This document shows, in pieces, positions 9,101-16,276 of a DNA stretch of 64,000 nucleotides. Every line of letters begins with the position of its first letter. Position 1 is the first letter of the stretch. The translations under genes and the position numbers were made by a program. A model generated the notes under the pieces. It was not told the DNA's origin and made no database searches. It was given only the letters and a program-made list of their open reading frames with translations. This DNA comes from Ancylobacter vacuolatus. Lineage in GTDB: Bacteria; Pseudomonadota; Alphaproteobacteria; Rhizobiales; Xanthobacteraceae. The stretch covers positions 434,001 to 498,000 of the forward strand of contig NZ_JAUSUH010000002.1 of the NCBI RefSeq assembly GCF_030813595.1, written 5' to 3'.

Positions 9101-9722
9101 GGAGCCGGCGCTGGAAGAGGCGACCGAGGCCGTGGCTGCGCCTGCTTCCGACGCGGCGGCTGCCGACGCGACGAACGAGGCGCCCGCCGAGCCGGTCGAG
9201 CCGGCGATGATCGAAATCTGGCGTCCCGGCCGGCCGCCGGGGCAGAACCGCCCGGCGCACCAGCCGCGCCGTGGTGGCGCGCGTGAGCCCGGACATCGTG
9301 ATGCGGGATCGCGTGATGCATCCTCGCGTGACGCTGCCAACCGCGAGGGCGCTGCCGCGCCGGCGGAAGGCGCCGCCCCCGATGCGCGCCGCGAGCGCCC
9401 CCAGGGTGATCGCCCCGAAGGCGAGCGTGGCCGTCGTCCGCCCCGCGAGGACTGGCGCGAACCCCGGCCCGAGCGGGCGGAAGGCGGGCGCGAACCGCGC
9501 CGCGACGACAATCGCGGCTCGTCGGGCCCGCGCCCGCCGCGTCCCGAACGGGGCGACCGGCCGGACCGTGGCGGCGGCCATTCCCGGCCGGATTCGCGGC
9601 ACGAGGCGCGTGGCGAGCCGCGCCACGAACCCCGCCGCGACAAGCCGGTCGATCCGGATTCGCCCTTTGCCGCCCTGCTCGCCCTGAAGGCGCGCATGGA
9701 GGCGGAGAAGAAGGGCAAGTAG
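6165..9722 (+). CDS. SUV3-like ATP-dependent RNA/DNA helicase with repeat-rich tail
   Basis: 1185 residues. The helicase core has Walker A GPTNTGKT (34-41), Walker B 'VALDEIQ', and the C-terminal RecA lobe with 'VATDAIGMGLNLDVDHVAF' and 'QIAGRAGRAQRDGTFG'. This is the SUV3 family (mitochondrial degradosome helicase relatives common in alphaproteobacteria), expected to unwind RNA during decay. After about residue 850 the protein changes: an acidic, Ala/Pro/Glu-rich region with two 66-residue repeats (DNA 8763-9158), then a long Arg/Gly/Asp/Pro-rich, RGG-like tail likely to bind RNA. The S4-domain gene starts two bases after the stop, so the two are coupled. ATG 6165 is the first start that leaves the core intact. 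Confidence 0.9.
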   Translation: MNIAAPPGNASTSRSQSLPLPPGQRARGVTAVLGPTNTGKTSLAIERMLGHSSGLIGLPLRLLAREVYGKLVERAGEHNVALITGEERIKPDNPRFWVATVEAMPRDLDVAFVALDEIQISADLDRGHVFTERLLNRRGREETLLLGAATMRPLVEKLLPGVNILVRPRLSNLTFAGEKKITRLPRRSAIVAFSADEVYAIAELIRRQQGGAAVVLGALSPRTRNAQVAMYQNGDVDYLVATDAIGMGLNLDVDHVAFAGDTKFDGWQFRRLNPGEMAQIAGRAGRAQRDGTFGTTGRCTPFDAEMVERLEAHAFEPHRMAQWRNSVLDFSSIEALNRSLSIPPREEGLTRAPTADDVLVLERLAGDPAIRRLATSAQAIERLWEACQLPDYRKVSPASHSDLVATVYDDLMRRGRLSADWFSKQVALADRAEGDIDTLSGRIAQVRTLTFAANRPDWLDDPEHWQGVTRRVEDRLSDALHERLAHRFVDRRTSVLMRRLRENAMLETEITKTGDVVVEGHVIGHLLGFQFAADASAGGPEAKALRAAAQKALAGEIETRANRLSEAADDAFVLSTDGTLRWIGDPVAKLIPGEEVLTPRLKVISDEHLTGPARDAVQARLELWLKAHIEKLLGALIALGKAEDVAGIGRGIAFQLVESLGVLERHRVAEEMKALPQEARAVLRGHGVRFGAHHIYIPTLLKPAPRALAAQLWALKHGGLQQKGLDELPHLAASGRTSIPVDPEIQKGLYRAVGFRVAGERAVRVDILERLADLIRPALAWRPNAPGEKPAGAFDGNGFIATVAMTSLAGCAGEDFASILRSLGYRMERRPAPVEAPAAPVAAAEAPVPEAAADAAESTAPELPVGTDVAFNQTVEPALEEAPAAVEAPREALPVDATVSGEVFTDPVFDQTVEPALDGDAAPAPVAALPEATDVAFDQTVEPALEEATAEVEAPREALPVDAIASGEVLTDPVFDQTVEPALEEATEAVAAPASDAAAADATNEAPAEPVEPAMIEIWRPGRPPGQNRPAHQPRRGGAREPGHRDAGSRDASSRDAANREGAAAPAEGAAPDARRERPQGDRPEGERGRRPPREDWREPRPERAEGGREPRRDDNRGSSGPRPPRPERGDRPDRGGGHSRPDSRHEARGEPRHEPRRDKPVDPDSPFAALLALKARMEAEKKGK
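8763..9158 (+). repeat. Two tandem 198-bp coding repeats in the helicase tail
   Basis: Copy 1 spans 8763-8960 and copy 2 spans 8961-9158. Each begins with codons for TDVAF(N/D)QTVEPALEE and contains a second, related half-unit TDPVFDQTVEPAL 114 bp further on (8877, 9075). The motif QTVEPAL therefore appears four times. The copies are highly similar at DNA level, so the duplication looks recent. Confidence 0.9.
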
Positions 9723-9724
9723 GC

Positions 9725-10108
9725 GTGCGCGGCGCCGGCGACGGTTCGGGCCCGCAGCTTTCCGCGCCGGAGGTTTCCGCAGCGGAGGATTCCGCAGCGG
9801 AAACTCGCCCGGAACGCCAGCGGCTCGATGTCTGGCTGTTCCACGCCCGCTGCGTGCGGACCCGCAGCGCCGCCGCCCAGCTGGTGAAAGCGGGGCGGGT
9901 GCGGCTGAACGGCGCGCGCATCACCGCCCCCAGCCAGCCCGTGCGCCGCGGCGACGTGCTCACCCTCTCGCTCGATTCCCGGGTGCGGCTGTGGCGGGTG
10001 ATCGGATTCATCGCCCGGCGGGGGGATGCGCCGGCGGCGCTCACCACCTATGTGGAGGTTGCGCCGGAGGCGGCACCCGGCGCAGCGCCGGGCAGCCATG
10101 CGTCCTAG
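9725..10108 (+). CDS. S4-domain RNA-binding protein (HSP15-like)
   Basis: 127 residues from a GTG start. The S4 domain begins at 'QRLDVWLFHARCVRTRSAAAQLVKAGRVRLNG' and continues 'PVRRGDVLTLSL', as in Hsp15-type proteins that bind stalled 50S subunits carrying nascent chains. The first ~28 residues are a low-complexity Ser/Ala/Glu stretch made by three 15-bp repeats. The gene follows the helicase by 2 bases, an arrangement common in Rhizobiales, so both probably act in RNA or ribosome quality control. Confidence 0.85.
   Translation: MRGAGDGSGPQLSAPEVSAAEDSAAETRPERQRLDVWLFHARCVRTRSAAAQLVKAGRVRLNGARITAPSQPVRRGDVLTLSLDSRVRLWRVIGFIARRGDAPAALTTYVEVAPEAAPGAAPGSHAS
9759..9803. repeat. Three 15-bp tandem units at the S4-gene N-terminus
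   Basis: Units at 9759-9773, 9774-9788 and 9789-9803 (TTTCCGCGCCGGAGG, TTTCCGCAGCGGAGG, ATTCCGCAGCGGAAA). They are in frame, five codons each, and related to the arrays in rutR and the SNase-like gene. Confidence 0.8.
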
Positions 10109-10220
10109 CCATGCGCGCGACCGGGGATGTGTGTTGCGCCGCCTTCTGAGGTGCGCTAGGGGAGCCGTTGCGGGGCCTTCTTGCGCGCCTAATTCACATG
10201 CCCTGCACGGAGACTGATCA

Positions 10221-10556
10221 ATGACCTACGTAGTCACGGATAATTGCATCAAGTGCAAATACACCGACTGCGTCTCCGTGTGCCCGGTGGACTGTTTCTA
10301 TGAGGGCGAGAACTTCCTCGTCATCCACCCGGACGAGTGCATCGATTGCGGCGTGTGCGAGCCCGAATGCCCGGCGGAGGCGATCAAGCCGGACACCGAG
10401 CCGGGCCTCGACAAATGGCTGACGCTGAACGCTGACTACGCCAAGGTCTGGCCGAACATCACCGACCGCAAGGAGCCGCTGCCCGAGGCGAAGGAATGGG
10501 ACGGTGTGCCCGACAAGCTACAGTATCTCTCGCCCGAACCGGGTAAGCAGGACTGA
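10221..10556 (+). CDS. fdxA: 7Fe ferredoxin FdxA
   Basis: 111 residues. Cysteines 9, 17, 21, 25, 40, 43, 46 and 50 align one residue offset with Azotobacter ferredoxin I: C9, C17 and C50 fit the [3Fe-4S] cluster, and C21, C40, C43, C46 the [4Fe-4S] cluster. The extension '[20 protein letters not shown]' is typical of the long alphaproteobacterial FdxA. It is a soluble low-potential electron carrier and lies between the S4 gene and carD, as in many Rhizobiales. Confidence 0.96.
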   Translation: MTYVVTDNCIKCKYTDCVSVCPVDCFYEGENFLVIHPDECIDCGVCEPECPAEAIKPDTEPGLDKWLTLNADYAKVWPNITDRKEPLPEAKEWDGVPDKLQYLSPEPGKQD

Positions 10557-10943
10557 GCGGGCGGCCCCAACGGCAGGCCCTGAACCTCGCCCGCCCCGGC
10601 CGCGCGCTTTTGCAGCGGCCGCGCGGGCGCGCGCGCTGCATTGCGGCAGTATTTTGATTCTCCCCAGATTTGTGCTATATGACCCTTCGTGCAGTCGATT
10701 GGGTTTGCCATGGCGCAACGCTCCCGTACCGGAGCGCCCCTCCCGGAATTGATGTCGGGCCTTCGCTCCTCGTGCGGCCACCGCCGCAGGAAGGGCTTCC
10801 CTGAGTTTTCCGTCGACGGCTGAAGTACGGCTCCCGCATCCGCGGGGCGCCGGGGTGTTCTTTTCCCTGCGGCAGGCCGCAGGCGGCAGCGCGCCGAGGG
10901 CGACGCGGCGCCGGATGAACCGAGACCCAGGAGCAGGCACAGA
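10557..10943 (+). other. Intergenic region with the long carD leader
   Basis: 387 bp without a gene. The first ~90 bp are very GC-rich and may fold, with no clear U-run. From about 10650 the sequence becomes AT-rich and holds a promoter-like pair. The following ~260 bp up to the carD start contain several GC hairpin-forming stretches and no convincing ORF, so the carD mRNA probably has a long 5' leader. Confidence 0.6.
10654..10681 (+). promoter_or_regulatory. Candidate carD promoter
   Basis: TTGATT (10654-10659) and TATATG (10676-10681) are separated by 16 bp, in the only AT-rich island of the fdxA-carD gap. This fits a housekeeping sigma promoter of alphaproteobacterial type. Transcription would start near 10688, giving a leader of about 255 nt. 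Confidence 0.45.
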
Positions 10944-11555
10944 ATGACGTCGACCAAGAAGCCGCCCAGCAGCAACATGCGCCAGGGTTTCAAGACGGGC
11001 GAGCACATCGTCTATCCCTCCCATGGCGTCGGGCGCATTGTGGCGATCGAGGATCAGGAAGTTGCGGGCTTCAAGCTCGAACTGTTCGTCATCCACTTCG
11101 AGAAGGACAAGATGACGCTGCGCGTCCCGGTCCCGAAGATCGTCTCGGTCGGCATGCGCAAGCTCTCCGAGCCGGTGGTGATGAAGAAGGCGCTGGAGAC
11201 CCTCAAGGGCCGCGCCCGGGTGAAGCGCACCATGTGGAGCCGCCGCGCCCAGGAATATGAGGCCAAGATCAATTCCGGCGATCTCGTCGCCATTTCCGAA
11301 GTGGTGCGCGATCTCTATCGTTCCGACGCCCAGCCCGAGCAGTCCTATTCCGAGCGCCAGCTCTATGAGGCCGCCCTCGACCGCATGGCGCGCGAACTCG
11401 CCGCCGTCGACAATCTGACCGAGACCGAGGCGATCAAGCTGATCGAGCAGAACCTGCTCAAGGGCCCGCGCCGCCTCGGCAAGGGCGAGGTGGAAGCCGA
11501 CGCGGTCGAGGACGAAGCCGACACCGAGGCCGATCCGGAAGAAGCTGCCGCCTGA
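10944..11555 (+). CDS. carD: CarD-family transcriptional regulator
   Basis: 203 residues. The N-terminal CarD/CdnL/TRCF RNA-polymerase-interaction domain begins 'GFKTGEHIVYPSHGVGRIVAIEDQEV' and includes 'LELFVIHFEKDKMTLRVPVPK'. The C-terminal helical DNA-binding part has 'ARVKRTMWSRRAQEYEAKINSGDL' and 'SYSERQLYEAALDRMARELAAV'. It binds the RNA polymerase beta subunit and stabilises open complexes, notably at rRNA promoters. An acidic tail ends the protein. A strong terminator follows. Confidence 0.95.
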   Translation: MTSTKKPPSSNMRQGFKTGEHIVYPSHGVGRIVAIEDQEVAGFKLELFVIHFEKDKMTLRVPVPKIVSVGMRKLSEPVVMKKALETLKGRARVKRTMWSRRAQEYEAKINSGDLVAISEVVRDLYRSDAQPEQSYSERQLYEAALDRMARELAAVDNLTETEAIKLIEQNLLKGPRRLGKGEVEADAVEDEADTEADPEEAAA

Positions 11556-11606
11556 GGCGCCCTCCGCGCCAGCCGCGCGCACCTCGCGCGCGCCTGACCC
11601 GACATC

Positions 11607-11633
11607 AAGGCCCGGCTCGCGCCGGGCCTTTTT
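11607..11633 (+). terminator. Rho-independent terminator after carD
   Basis: Perfect 10-bp stem AAGGCCCGGC (11607-11616) and GCCGGGCCTT (11621-11630) with a TCGC loop, followed by a T-run (11629-11633). It lies 52 bp after the carD stop. Confidence 0.9.
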
Positions 11634-11781
11634 CGTTGGTGCCTCCCGCAGGGCGGGTCGCGGGGAACTTCCCGCCCGTTGCCGCGTTGTCGCCCCGTTC
11701 GGGCATGGCGCGCCCTGCGGCCGCCAGCGCGGTGGTGTCGGGCCATCGCTTTGCCGGCCCGGCAGGTTCGGGGAGACGCGC

Positions 11782-12663
11782 ATGAGCGAGGAAGCCGGCC
11801 GCAGCAGCCAGATGGCGCGCAAAGCAATGGCGACGCCGCTGCTGGAACGCGACGATGAATATGAGCTCGCCCGCCGCTGGAGCGAGGAGCGCGACGAGAA
11901 GGCGCTGCACGCTCTCATCCACGCCCATATGCGCCTTGCCCTTTCCATCGCCCGCCGCTTCCGCAATTACGGGCTGGCGATGTCGGATCTGGTGCAGGAA
12001 GGCCATATCGGCCTGATGGAAGCCGCCGCCCGCTTCGAGACCACCCGCGAGGTGCGCTTTTCCACTTACGCCACCTGGTGGATCCGCGCCGCCATCCAGG
12101 ACTATGTGCTGCGCAACTGGTCGATCGTGCGCGGCGGCACCTCATCCGGCCAGAAGGCGCTGTTCTTCAATTTGCGGCGGGTGCGGGCGCGGCTGGAACT
12201 GGCCAATGGCAGCGCGCTGGCGCCGACCCGCGAGGAACTGCACCACTCCATCGCCGCCAAGCTCGGCGTCAGCGTTCGGGAAGTGGCGCGCATGGATGCG
12301 CGGCTGAACATTCCCGACCTCTCGCTCAACGCCCCCGTCGCCGCCGGCGAGGAGGACGGGGCGGAGCGGATGGACCAGTTGGTGGCATCGGACCCGCTGC
12401 CCGATGAGGAAGCCAGCCGCGAGATCGACGGCGAGCGCCGCCGGCGCTGGCTGATCGGCGCGCTGCGCGGGCTGAACGAGCGCGAGTTCCGCATCATCAA
12501 GGCGCGCCGGCTGACCGATGAGAGCGAGACGCTGGAAGTGCTGGGCGCCCGGCTCGGCATCTCCAAGGAGCGGGTGCGGCAGATCGAGAGCCGCGCCATC
12601 GAGAAGCTGCGCTTCGCCCTCACCAACGGCCCCGACGTGCCGCGCGGGGCGTTTACCGCCTGA
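11782..12663 (+). CDS. rpoH: RNA polymerase sigma-32 factor (RpoH2-like)
   Basis: 293 residues. Sigma region 2 is 'MRLALSIARRFRNYGLAMSDLVQEGHIGLMEAAARFE' plus 'FSTYATWWIRAAIQDYVLRNWSIVR'. The RpoH box 'QKALFFNLRR' follows, which distinguishes heat-shock sigmas. Region 4 is 'TLEVLGARLGISKERVRQIESRAIEKLR'. The short N-terminus and divergence from canonical RpoH suggest the second RpoH of alphaproteobacteria, linked in that group to oxidative or photo-oxidative stress; that assignment is inference. It has its own transcription unit after the carD terminator. Confidence 0.92.
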   Translation: MSEEAGRSSQMARKAMATPLLERDDEYELARRWSEERDEKALHALIHAHMRLALSIARRFRNYGLAMSDLVQEGHIGLMEAAARFETTREVRFSTYATWWIRAAIQDYVLRNWSIVRGGTSSGQKALFFNLRRVRARLELANGSALAPTREELHHSIAAKLGVSVREVARMDARLNIPDLSLNAPVAAGEEDGAERMDQLVASDPLPDEEASREIDGERRRRWLIGALRGLNEREFRIIKARRLTDESETLEVLGARLGISKERVRQIESRAIEKLRFALTNGPDVPRGAFTA

Positions 12664-12746
12664 GACGCTCGGAAGAGTGGCCGGCGGATGAGGGGTCGCG
12701 GATGAGGGGCCTCCCGACCGTGGCCGGGGGCGCTGGAGAGGCCGGG

Positions 12747-12767
12747 TCCCCGGGTCAAGCCCGGGGA
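12747..12767. repeat. REP-like palindrome
   Basis: TCCCCGGG (12747-12754), loop TCAAG, CCCGGGGA (12760-12767), followed by TGA. The element lies in the 200-bp gap between the convergent rpoH and M48 genes. Its form (CCCCGGGTCAAGCCCGGGGATGA type) is like dispersed palindromes common in Rhizobiales intergenic DNA. The rest of the gap shows nothing else recognisable. Confidence 0.6.
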
Positions 12768-12865
12768 TGAGGGAGGTTGCGAGGGGCCTTCAGCCTGCCC
12801 TGGGCCGCGCCGGCGCTTGGCCCGGCCGGGATGATGTCGGCTCACCGCACGGCGCCGCCCCGCAC

Positions 12866-14338
12866 CTACTCCGCGATGATCTTGTAGGGCTCGCCATAGC
12901 CGAGCTTGTCGCCACGGTTGAGGCCGTTGAGGATGAGGAAGCGCTCCAGCGCCTTGTCCTGCACGTCCATCTTTGCCGCCAGGCGCTCGGGCGTGTCGGT
13001 GAGGCCGGCGGTGACGATGCGCAGGCGCAGCGGCTTGACGTTCTCCGCCTCCTCGATCGACACCCGGCGGAAGGTTTCCGCCGCGTCGCGGAAGGCGCGA
13101 TCGAGCTCCGGCGTCAAGTCGCGGGCGGCGAAGATCAGCCGGTAGACATCGCTGCCGAAGCGGATGGCGAACATGCGGAACGACCACTGGTCGCCGCGCG
13201 CCACGGCGGTGGCGGCGGGAAAGCCGTTGAGCACCAGGCTTTCCACGGTGGAGATTTCCACCCCTTCGATCCAGCCGGAGGACAGATATTGCGACAGGCT
13301 CTGGTCGCCGGCGACACGCACCGCGTCAAGCCGCAGCGCCTCGCGGCCGGACGTGCTGGCGCCGAGCACCGCCTGCGAGGTGTTTTCCAGCGTGAAGCCA
13401 GCCGGCGCGGTGAAGGTGAAGCCGAGCTTGGGATGGAAGAAGCGGCTGCCGCGCACGAAGCCTTCCTTCGGGTCGTCGCCATAGACCAGCCCGTCGATCG
13501 AGGTCAGATACTGCTTGCGGTCGCGCTCGCCCGGCTTATCGGGCGAGGCATATTCGCGCGCATTGGCCATGACGATGGAAATGCGCTCGGGCGTGGCGGG
13601 ATGGCTCGACAGGAAATCGGGCGAATCGGCGCTGGCGCTCTGGTTCATCGAGGTGGAGCGTATGCCGGCCTGCCGGCCCATGGTGGTCAGGAAGCGCTCC
13701 GCCCCATAGGGATCGAAGCCGGCACGGGCGCTGATGCCGACCCCGATGGCATCAGCCTCCAGCTCCTGGCCGCGCGAGAAGCTGGCGAGCGAGACGCGGC
13801 TGCGGGCCAGCGCCAGCGCGCCGAGATCGGAATCATTGACCACATCGGAGATGACGCGGCTGACCAGCACCGCCTGCTTCATCTGGTCTTCGCGCGTCGC
13901 CGCATGGTTGGCGATGACATGAGCCATTTCATGCGCCAGCACCGAGGCGAGCTCGGCATTGTCGGAGGCGAGCGAGAGCAGGCCGCGCGTCACATAGAGC
14001 GAGCCGTTCGGCAGCGCGAAGGCGTTGACCGCCGGCGAATTGAGAATGGTGACGCGGTAATGCAAATCCGGCCGCTCGGAGGCGGCGACGAGGCGCGCCA
14101 CCACGAGCTCGATCTGCTTCTGCAGCTTCGGGTCCTTATAGGCGCCGCCATAGGAGGCGACCAGCCGGTCATGCTCCTTGCGCTGCGCCGGGGGGAGCGC
14201 CTCCTCCATGCCGGGCAGCGCCGCAGGGGCGGCGGCCTGCCGGTCGACGGCGGCGGCGCAGGCGCCGAGGAGAAGCGCGCCGCCGAGCAGCAGCGCGCGG
14301 GGAAGGCCGCGCCAGAGCGCGCGCACAGGAGCGTGCAC
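12866..14338 (-). CDS. M48-family zinc metalloprotease lipoprotein (BepA-like)
   Basis: About 490 residues. Signal peptide with a lipobox 'LLLGAC' places it as a lipoprotein in the periplasm. Zinc motif H-E-M-A-H is in 'LASVLAHEMAHVIANHAA', with the downstream third-ligand region 'SRGQELEADAIGVGI', as in M48 peptidases such as BepA/YfgC that survey outer-membrane proteins. The second half is a beta-rich domain with 'KLGFTFTAPAGFTLEN' ending 'GDKLGYGEPYKIIAE', resembling a LysM-like end. No ATG lies near the signal peptide; GTG 14338 or GTG 14326 is likely, since longer versions would overlap the upstream gene. Confidence 0.85.
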   Translation of the reverse strand: MHAPVRALWRGLPRALLLGGALLLGACAAAVDRQAAAPAALPGMEEALPPAQRKEHDRLVASYGGAYKDPKLQKQIELVVARLVAASERPDLHYRVTILNSPAVNAFALPNGSLYVTRGLLSLASDNAELASVLAHEMAHVIANHAATREDQMKQAVLVSRVISDVVNDSDLGALALARSRVSLASFSRGQELEADAIGVGISARAGFDPYGAERFLTTMGRQAGIRSTSMNQSASADSPDFLSSHPATPERISIVMANAREYASPDKPGERDRKQYLTSIDGLVYGDDPKEGFVRGSRFFHPKLGFTFTAPAGFTLENTSQAVLGASTSGREALRLDAVRVAGDQSLSQYLSSGWIEGVEISTVESLVLNGFPAATAVARGDQWSFRMFAIRFGSDVYRLIFAARDLTPELDRAFRDAAETFRRVSIEEAENVKPLRLRIVTAGLTDTPERLAAKMDVQDKALERFLILNGLNRGDKLGYGEPYKIIAE

Positions 14339-14394
14339 GCGCGCGCGCCAGAATGGCGCCGTCGGCTTCGTCCTGCTCCTGCCCGTCGCTGCCC

Positions 14395-15417
14395 TCACTC
14401 GTCCCCCATTGGCCGTTTCCGGCCTGCTGCCCCATGCCCCGTTCGATTCCCGTCGGGCGGATCCTTCGCCTGATCGAATGCGAGCTCGATCTGTTCCGCC
14501 CGGCGCAGGGTGATGGCCGGCCCGCCGGCCTCGAACACCGTGCCGCGCAGCCATACCCATCGCCCGGCAAGCTTTGCCACGTCGAGGCCACGCGCCTCAA
14601 GCGCCGCCCGCCCCTCGGTCTCAACCCTGCCGGTCATATCCTGAGGCCAAACCCGGCCAAAATTGAGGTAATGCACGCGGCTTGTCTTTCCAACGTCAAG
14701 AATGTGGCCTGCCACGATTGTGAAACGGCCCTGCTGGGCGCGAAGGGCCGCGATATTGCGGGCATCCAGCGGCAAGGCGCGCCAGATTCCGCGCTTCTCG
14801 CGACGGGCGGAGGCCTCCGCTTCCAGCCAGGAAGGCAGGCAGCCGAGGAACGCCTGTTCCGGCCGTGCCAGCGCCAGCCCTTCGGCGAGCAGCACCTGCT
14901 GCAGCGTGCCGGCCTCGCCCTCGCGACGCGCCAGGGCGGCGCGGCGGCCATAACGGTCGCGCGCCGGGCCGGCGGCGAAGGTGATGTCGCGTCCGGCCAC
15001 TCGCCGGGCGAGTTCCGGGCGCCAGCCGACCTCAGTCCCGGCGCCGCCGCCCGCCAGCCCGGCCAGCCGCAGCACCGTGCCATCGGCCAGGACAAGGTCG
15101 CCCGCCGGGCTGACGCTCGCCACCCGGGCCCGCGCCGGGGGAAGATCCGGGCAGGCCTCGGCGGCGGCGTGCGCGGAAAGGGCTTGCGCGGAAAGGGCTT
15201 GCGCGGAAAGGGCTTGCGCGGAAAGGGCTTGCGCGGAGGAGACGCCTGCGGGGGAAACGTCTATGGGGAAGATTTGCGCCGACGCAGCGGGGGCCAGAAG
15301 CAGGCCCAGCGCCGCCCCGGTCGCAAGGGCGGCCACGCGTCGGCGGGCACGCCGGCGCCACGGCGAAAACGGCAGCGGTTCGGCCAGGCGCTTGTGCATG
15401 ACACTCCCGATCTTCAC
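14395..15417 (-). CDS. SNase-like (thermonuclease family) protein
   Basis: 340 residues. Signal peptide ('LATGAALGLLLAPAASAQ', about 31-48), then an Ala/Gln/Leu/Ser repeat region, then an SNase-like OB fold: 'GTVLRLAGLAGGGAG', 'ARDRYGRRAALA', 'LQQVLLAEGLALARPE' and 'EASARREKRGIWR'. The catalytic Arg/Asp/Glu arrangement of true thermonucleases is only partly recognisable, so nuclease activity is uncertain. The C-terminal domain beginning 'GRFTIVAGHILDVGKTSRVHYLNFG' is typical of the alphaproteobacterial members. The start could be ATG 15417 or 15399. Confidence 0.78.
   Translation of the reverse strand: MKIGSVMHKRLAEPLPFSPWRRRARRRVAALATGAALGLLLAPAASAQIFPIDVSPAGVSSAQALSAQALSAQALSAQALSAHAAAEACPDLPPARARVASVSPAGDLVLADGTVLRLAGLAGGGAGTEVGWRPELARRVAGRDITFAAGPARDRYGRRAALARREGEAGTLQQVLLAEGLALARPEQAFLGCLPSWLEAEASARREKRGIWRALPLDARNIAALRAQQGRFTIVAGHILDVGKTSRVHYLNFGRVWPQDMTGRVETEGRAALEARGLDVAKLAGRWVWLRGTVFEAGGPAITLRRAEQIELAFDQAKDPPDGNRTGHGAAGRKRPMGDE
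15171..15230. repeat. Four perfect 15-bp tandem repeats in the SNase-like gene
   Basis: GCGCGGAAAGGGCTT is repeated exactly at 15171, 15186, 15201 and 15216, with a degenerate unit after. In frame on the minus strand it encodes Q-A-L-S-A repeated four times, between signal peptide and fold. The perfect identity suggests slippage-prone, recently expanded DNA. Confidence 0.95.
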
Positions 15418-15618
15418 GGCCCCGGCCCTGACCGGCCGGGCCCGGCGCGCGCCCTGCCGGGCACCGATCGCCCGGCGCCTCGCCGCAGCCTAGCGCACGC
15501 GCCCGTTTTCGCCCAGACCGCCAGCTTGCGCCTCCCGCCCCGCCACGCCCCCCGGCCTCTCCCGCGCGCGCCCGCCTCTTGATCGGAGCCCCCAATTAGG
15601 TTCATGTACGCGCGGTCA

Positions 15619-15695
15619 CTCCCGGTAGCTCAGCAGGATAGAGCACAGGTTTCCTAAACCTGGGGTCAGGGGTTCGATTCCCTTCCGGGAGGCCA
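15619..15695 (+). tRNA. tRNA-Arg (anticodon CCT)
   Basis: The acceptor stem CTCCCGG pairs with CCGGGAG (15685-15691), with discriminator G and encoded CCA (15693-15695). The D-arm is GCTC...GAGC. The anticodon stem CAGGT/ACCTG encloses the loop TTCCTAA, giving anticodon CCT. The T-arm contains GGTTCGATTCCC. Scar-like DNA follows its 3' end, as expected of a tRNA used as an integration site. Confidence 0.96.
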
Positions 15696-16276
15696 CCACC
15701 TCCGCCGAGGGGTCCGGGAAAGTCTGGGAAACGTTTTATTTACAACGGTTTGGGGCGCGTCGGCAGTTCGGGGCAGCCCGGCGCGCTGGCATCCTTTGAT
15801 AGGGTTGGCAGACGTATCGGCGTCGACCCAAGGTGTTCGAATCGAATGCCAACAAGATGACGCGGGAAGGCGCCTGCGAAGAAGCGGTGCGGCAGGGCGG
15901 GAGCACAGCGCCGGTCGCGGAAGGCGTCGCGCTCGGCATCGTCCAGCGGCCGGCCGTCCAGGCGGGCGACCCAGTGCGCCGCGCGCCGGTCCGCCTCCGA
16001 CGTCCGATCCTCGTTCACGTCGTCGCCCATGCCGCGTGCCGTCCGTGTCACCGCAAGGGGAAGACAAGCGACGGGGCGAAAACCCGTAAGAAGGAGAGCG
16101 TCTGGCGCGGCCAGGCTGCGGTGTTGGCGACCAGTCGAGAGACCGCACGCGCCGCGGCCCGGGGCGGCGCGAGTGCTTGACCGCGCGCCGGGCGCGTTCC
16201 GCCGGGCCTCGGTTCGGCAGTGATGACGGATGCCGGATAGCGCCCGCTGCCCGCGCGTCAGCGGGCGGCGGGGTCG
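15696..16276. other. Gene-poor stretch after tRNA-Arg
   Basis: 580 bp without an intact gene. It contains a short fecR-like fragment on the minus strand (15920-16030). No integrase and no repeated tRNA end was seen. The remainder has no recognisable coding sequence. Confidence 0.6.
15920..16030 (-). pseudogene. N-terminal fragment of a FecR-family regulator (DUF4880)
   Basis: Starting at ATG 16030, about 35 residues match the N-terminus of FecR-type anti-sigma factors: 'SEADRRAAHWVARLDGRPLDDAERDAFRD' resembles DUF4880, where W and the Ae-f block are conserved. Homology stops abruptly near 15925 and the frame continues into unrelated sequence. The ECF sigma and TonB receptor that normally accompany fecR are missing, so this is a remnant. 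Confidence 0.55.

Noticed and set aside
5520-9626. Very long minus-strand ORF (over 1300 codons) opposite the helicase
   Set aside because: It is the antisense shadow of a high-GC gene; only the last 177 codons (DUF4269 protein, outside the helicase) have family similarity.
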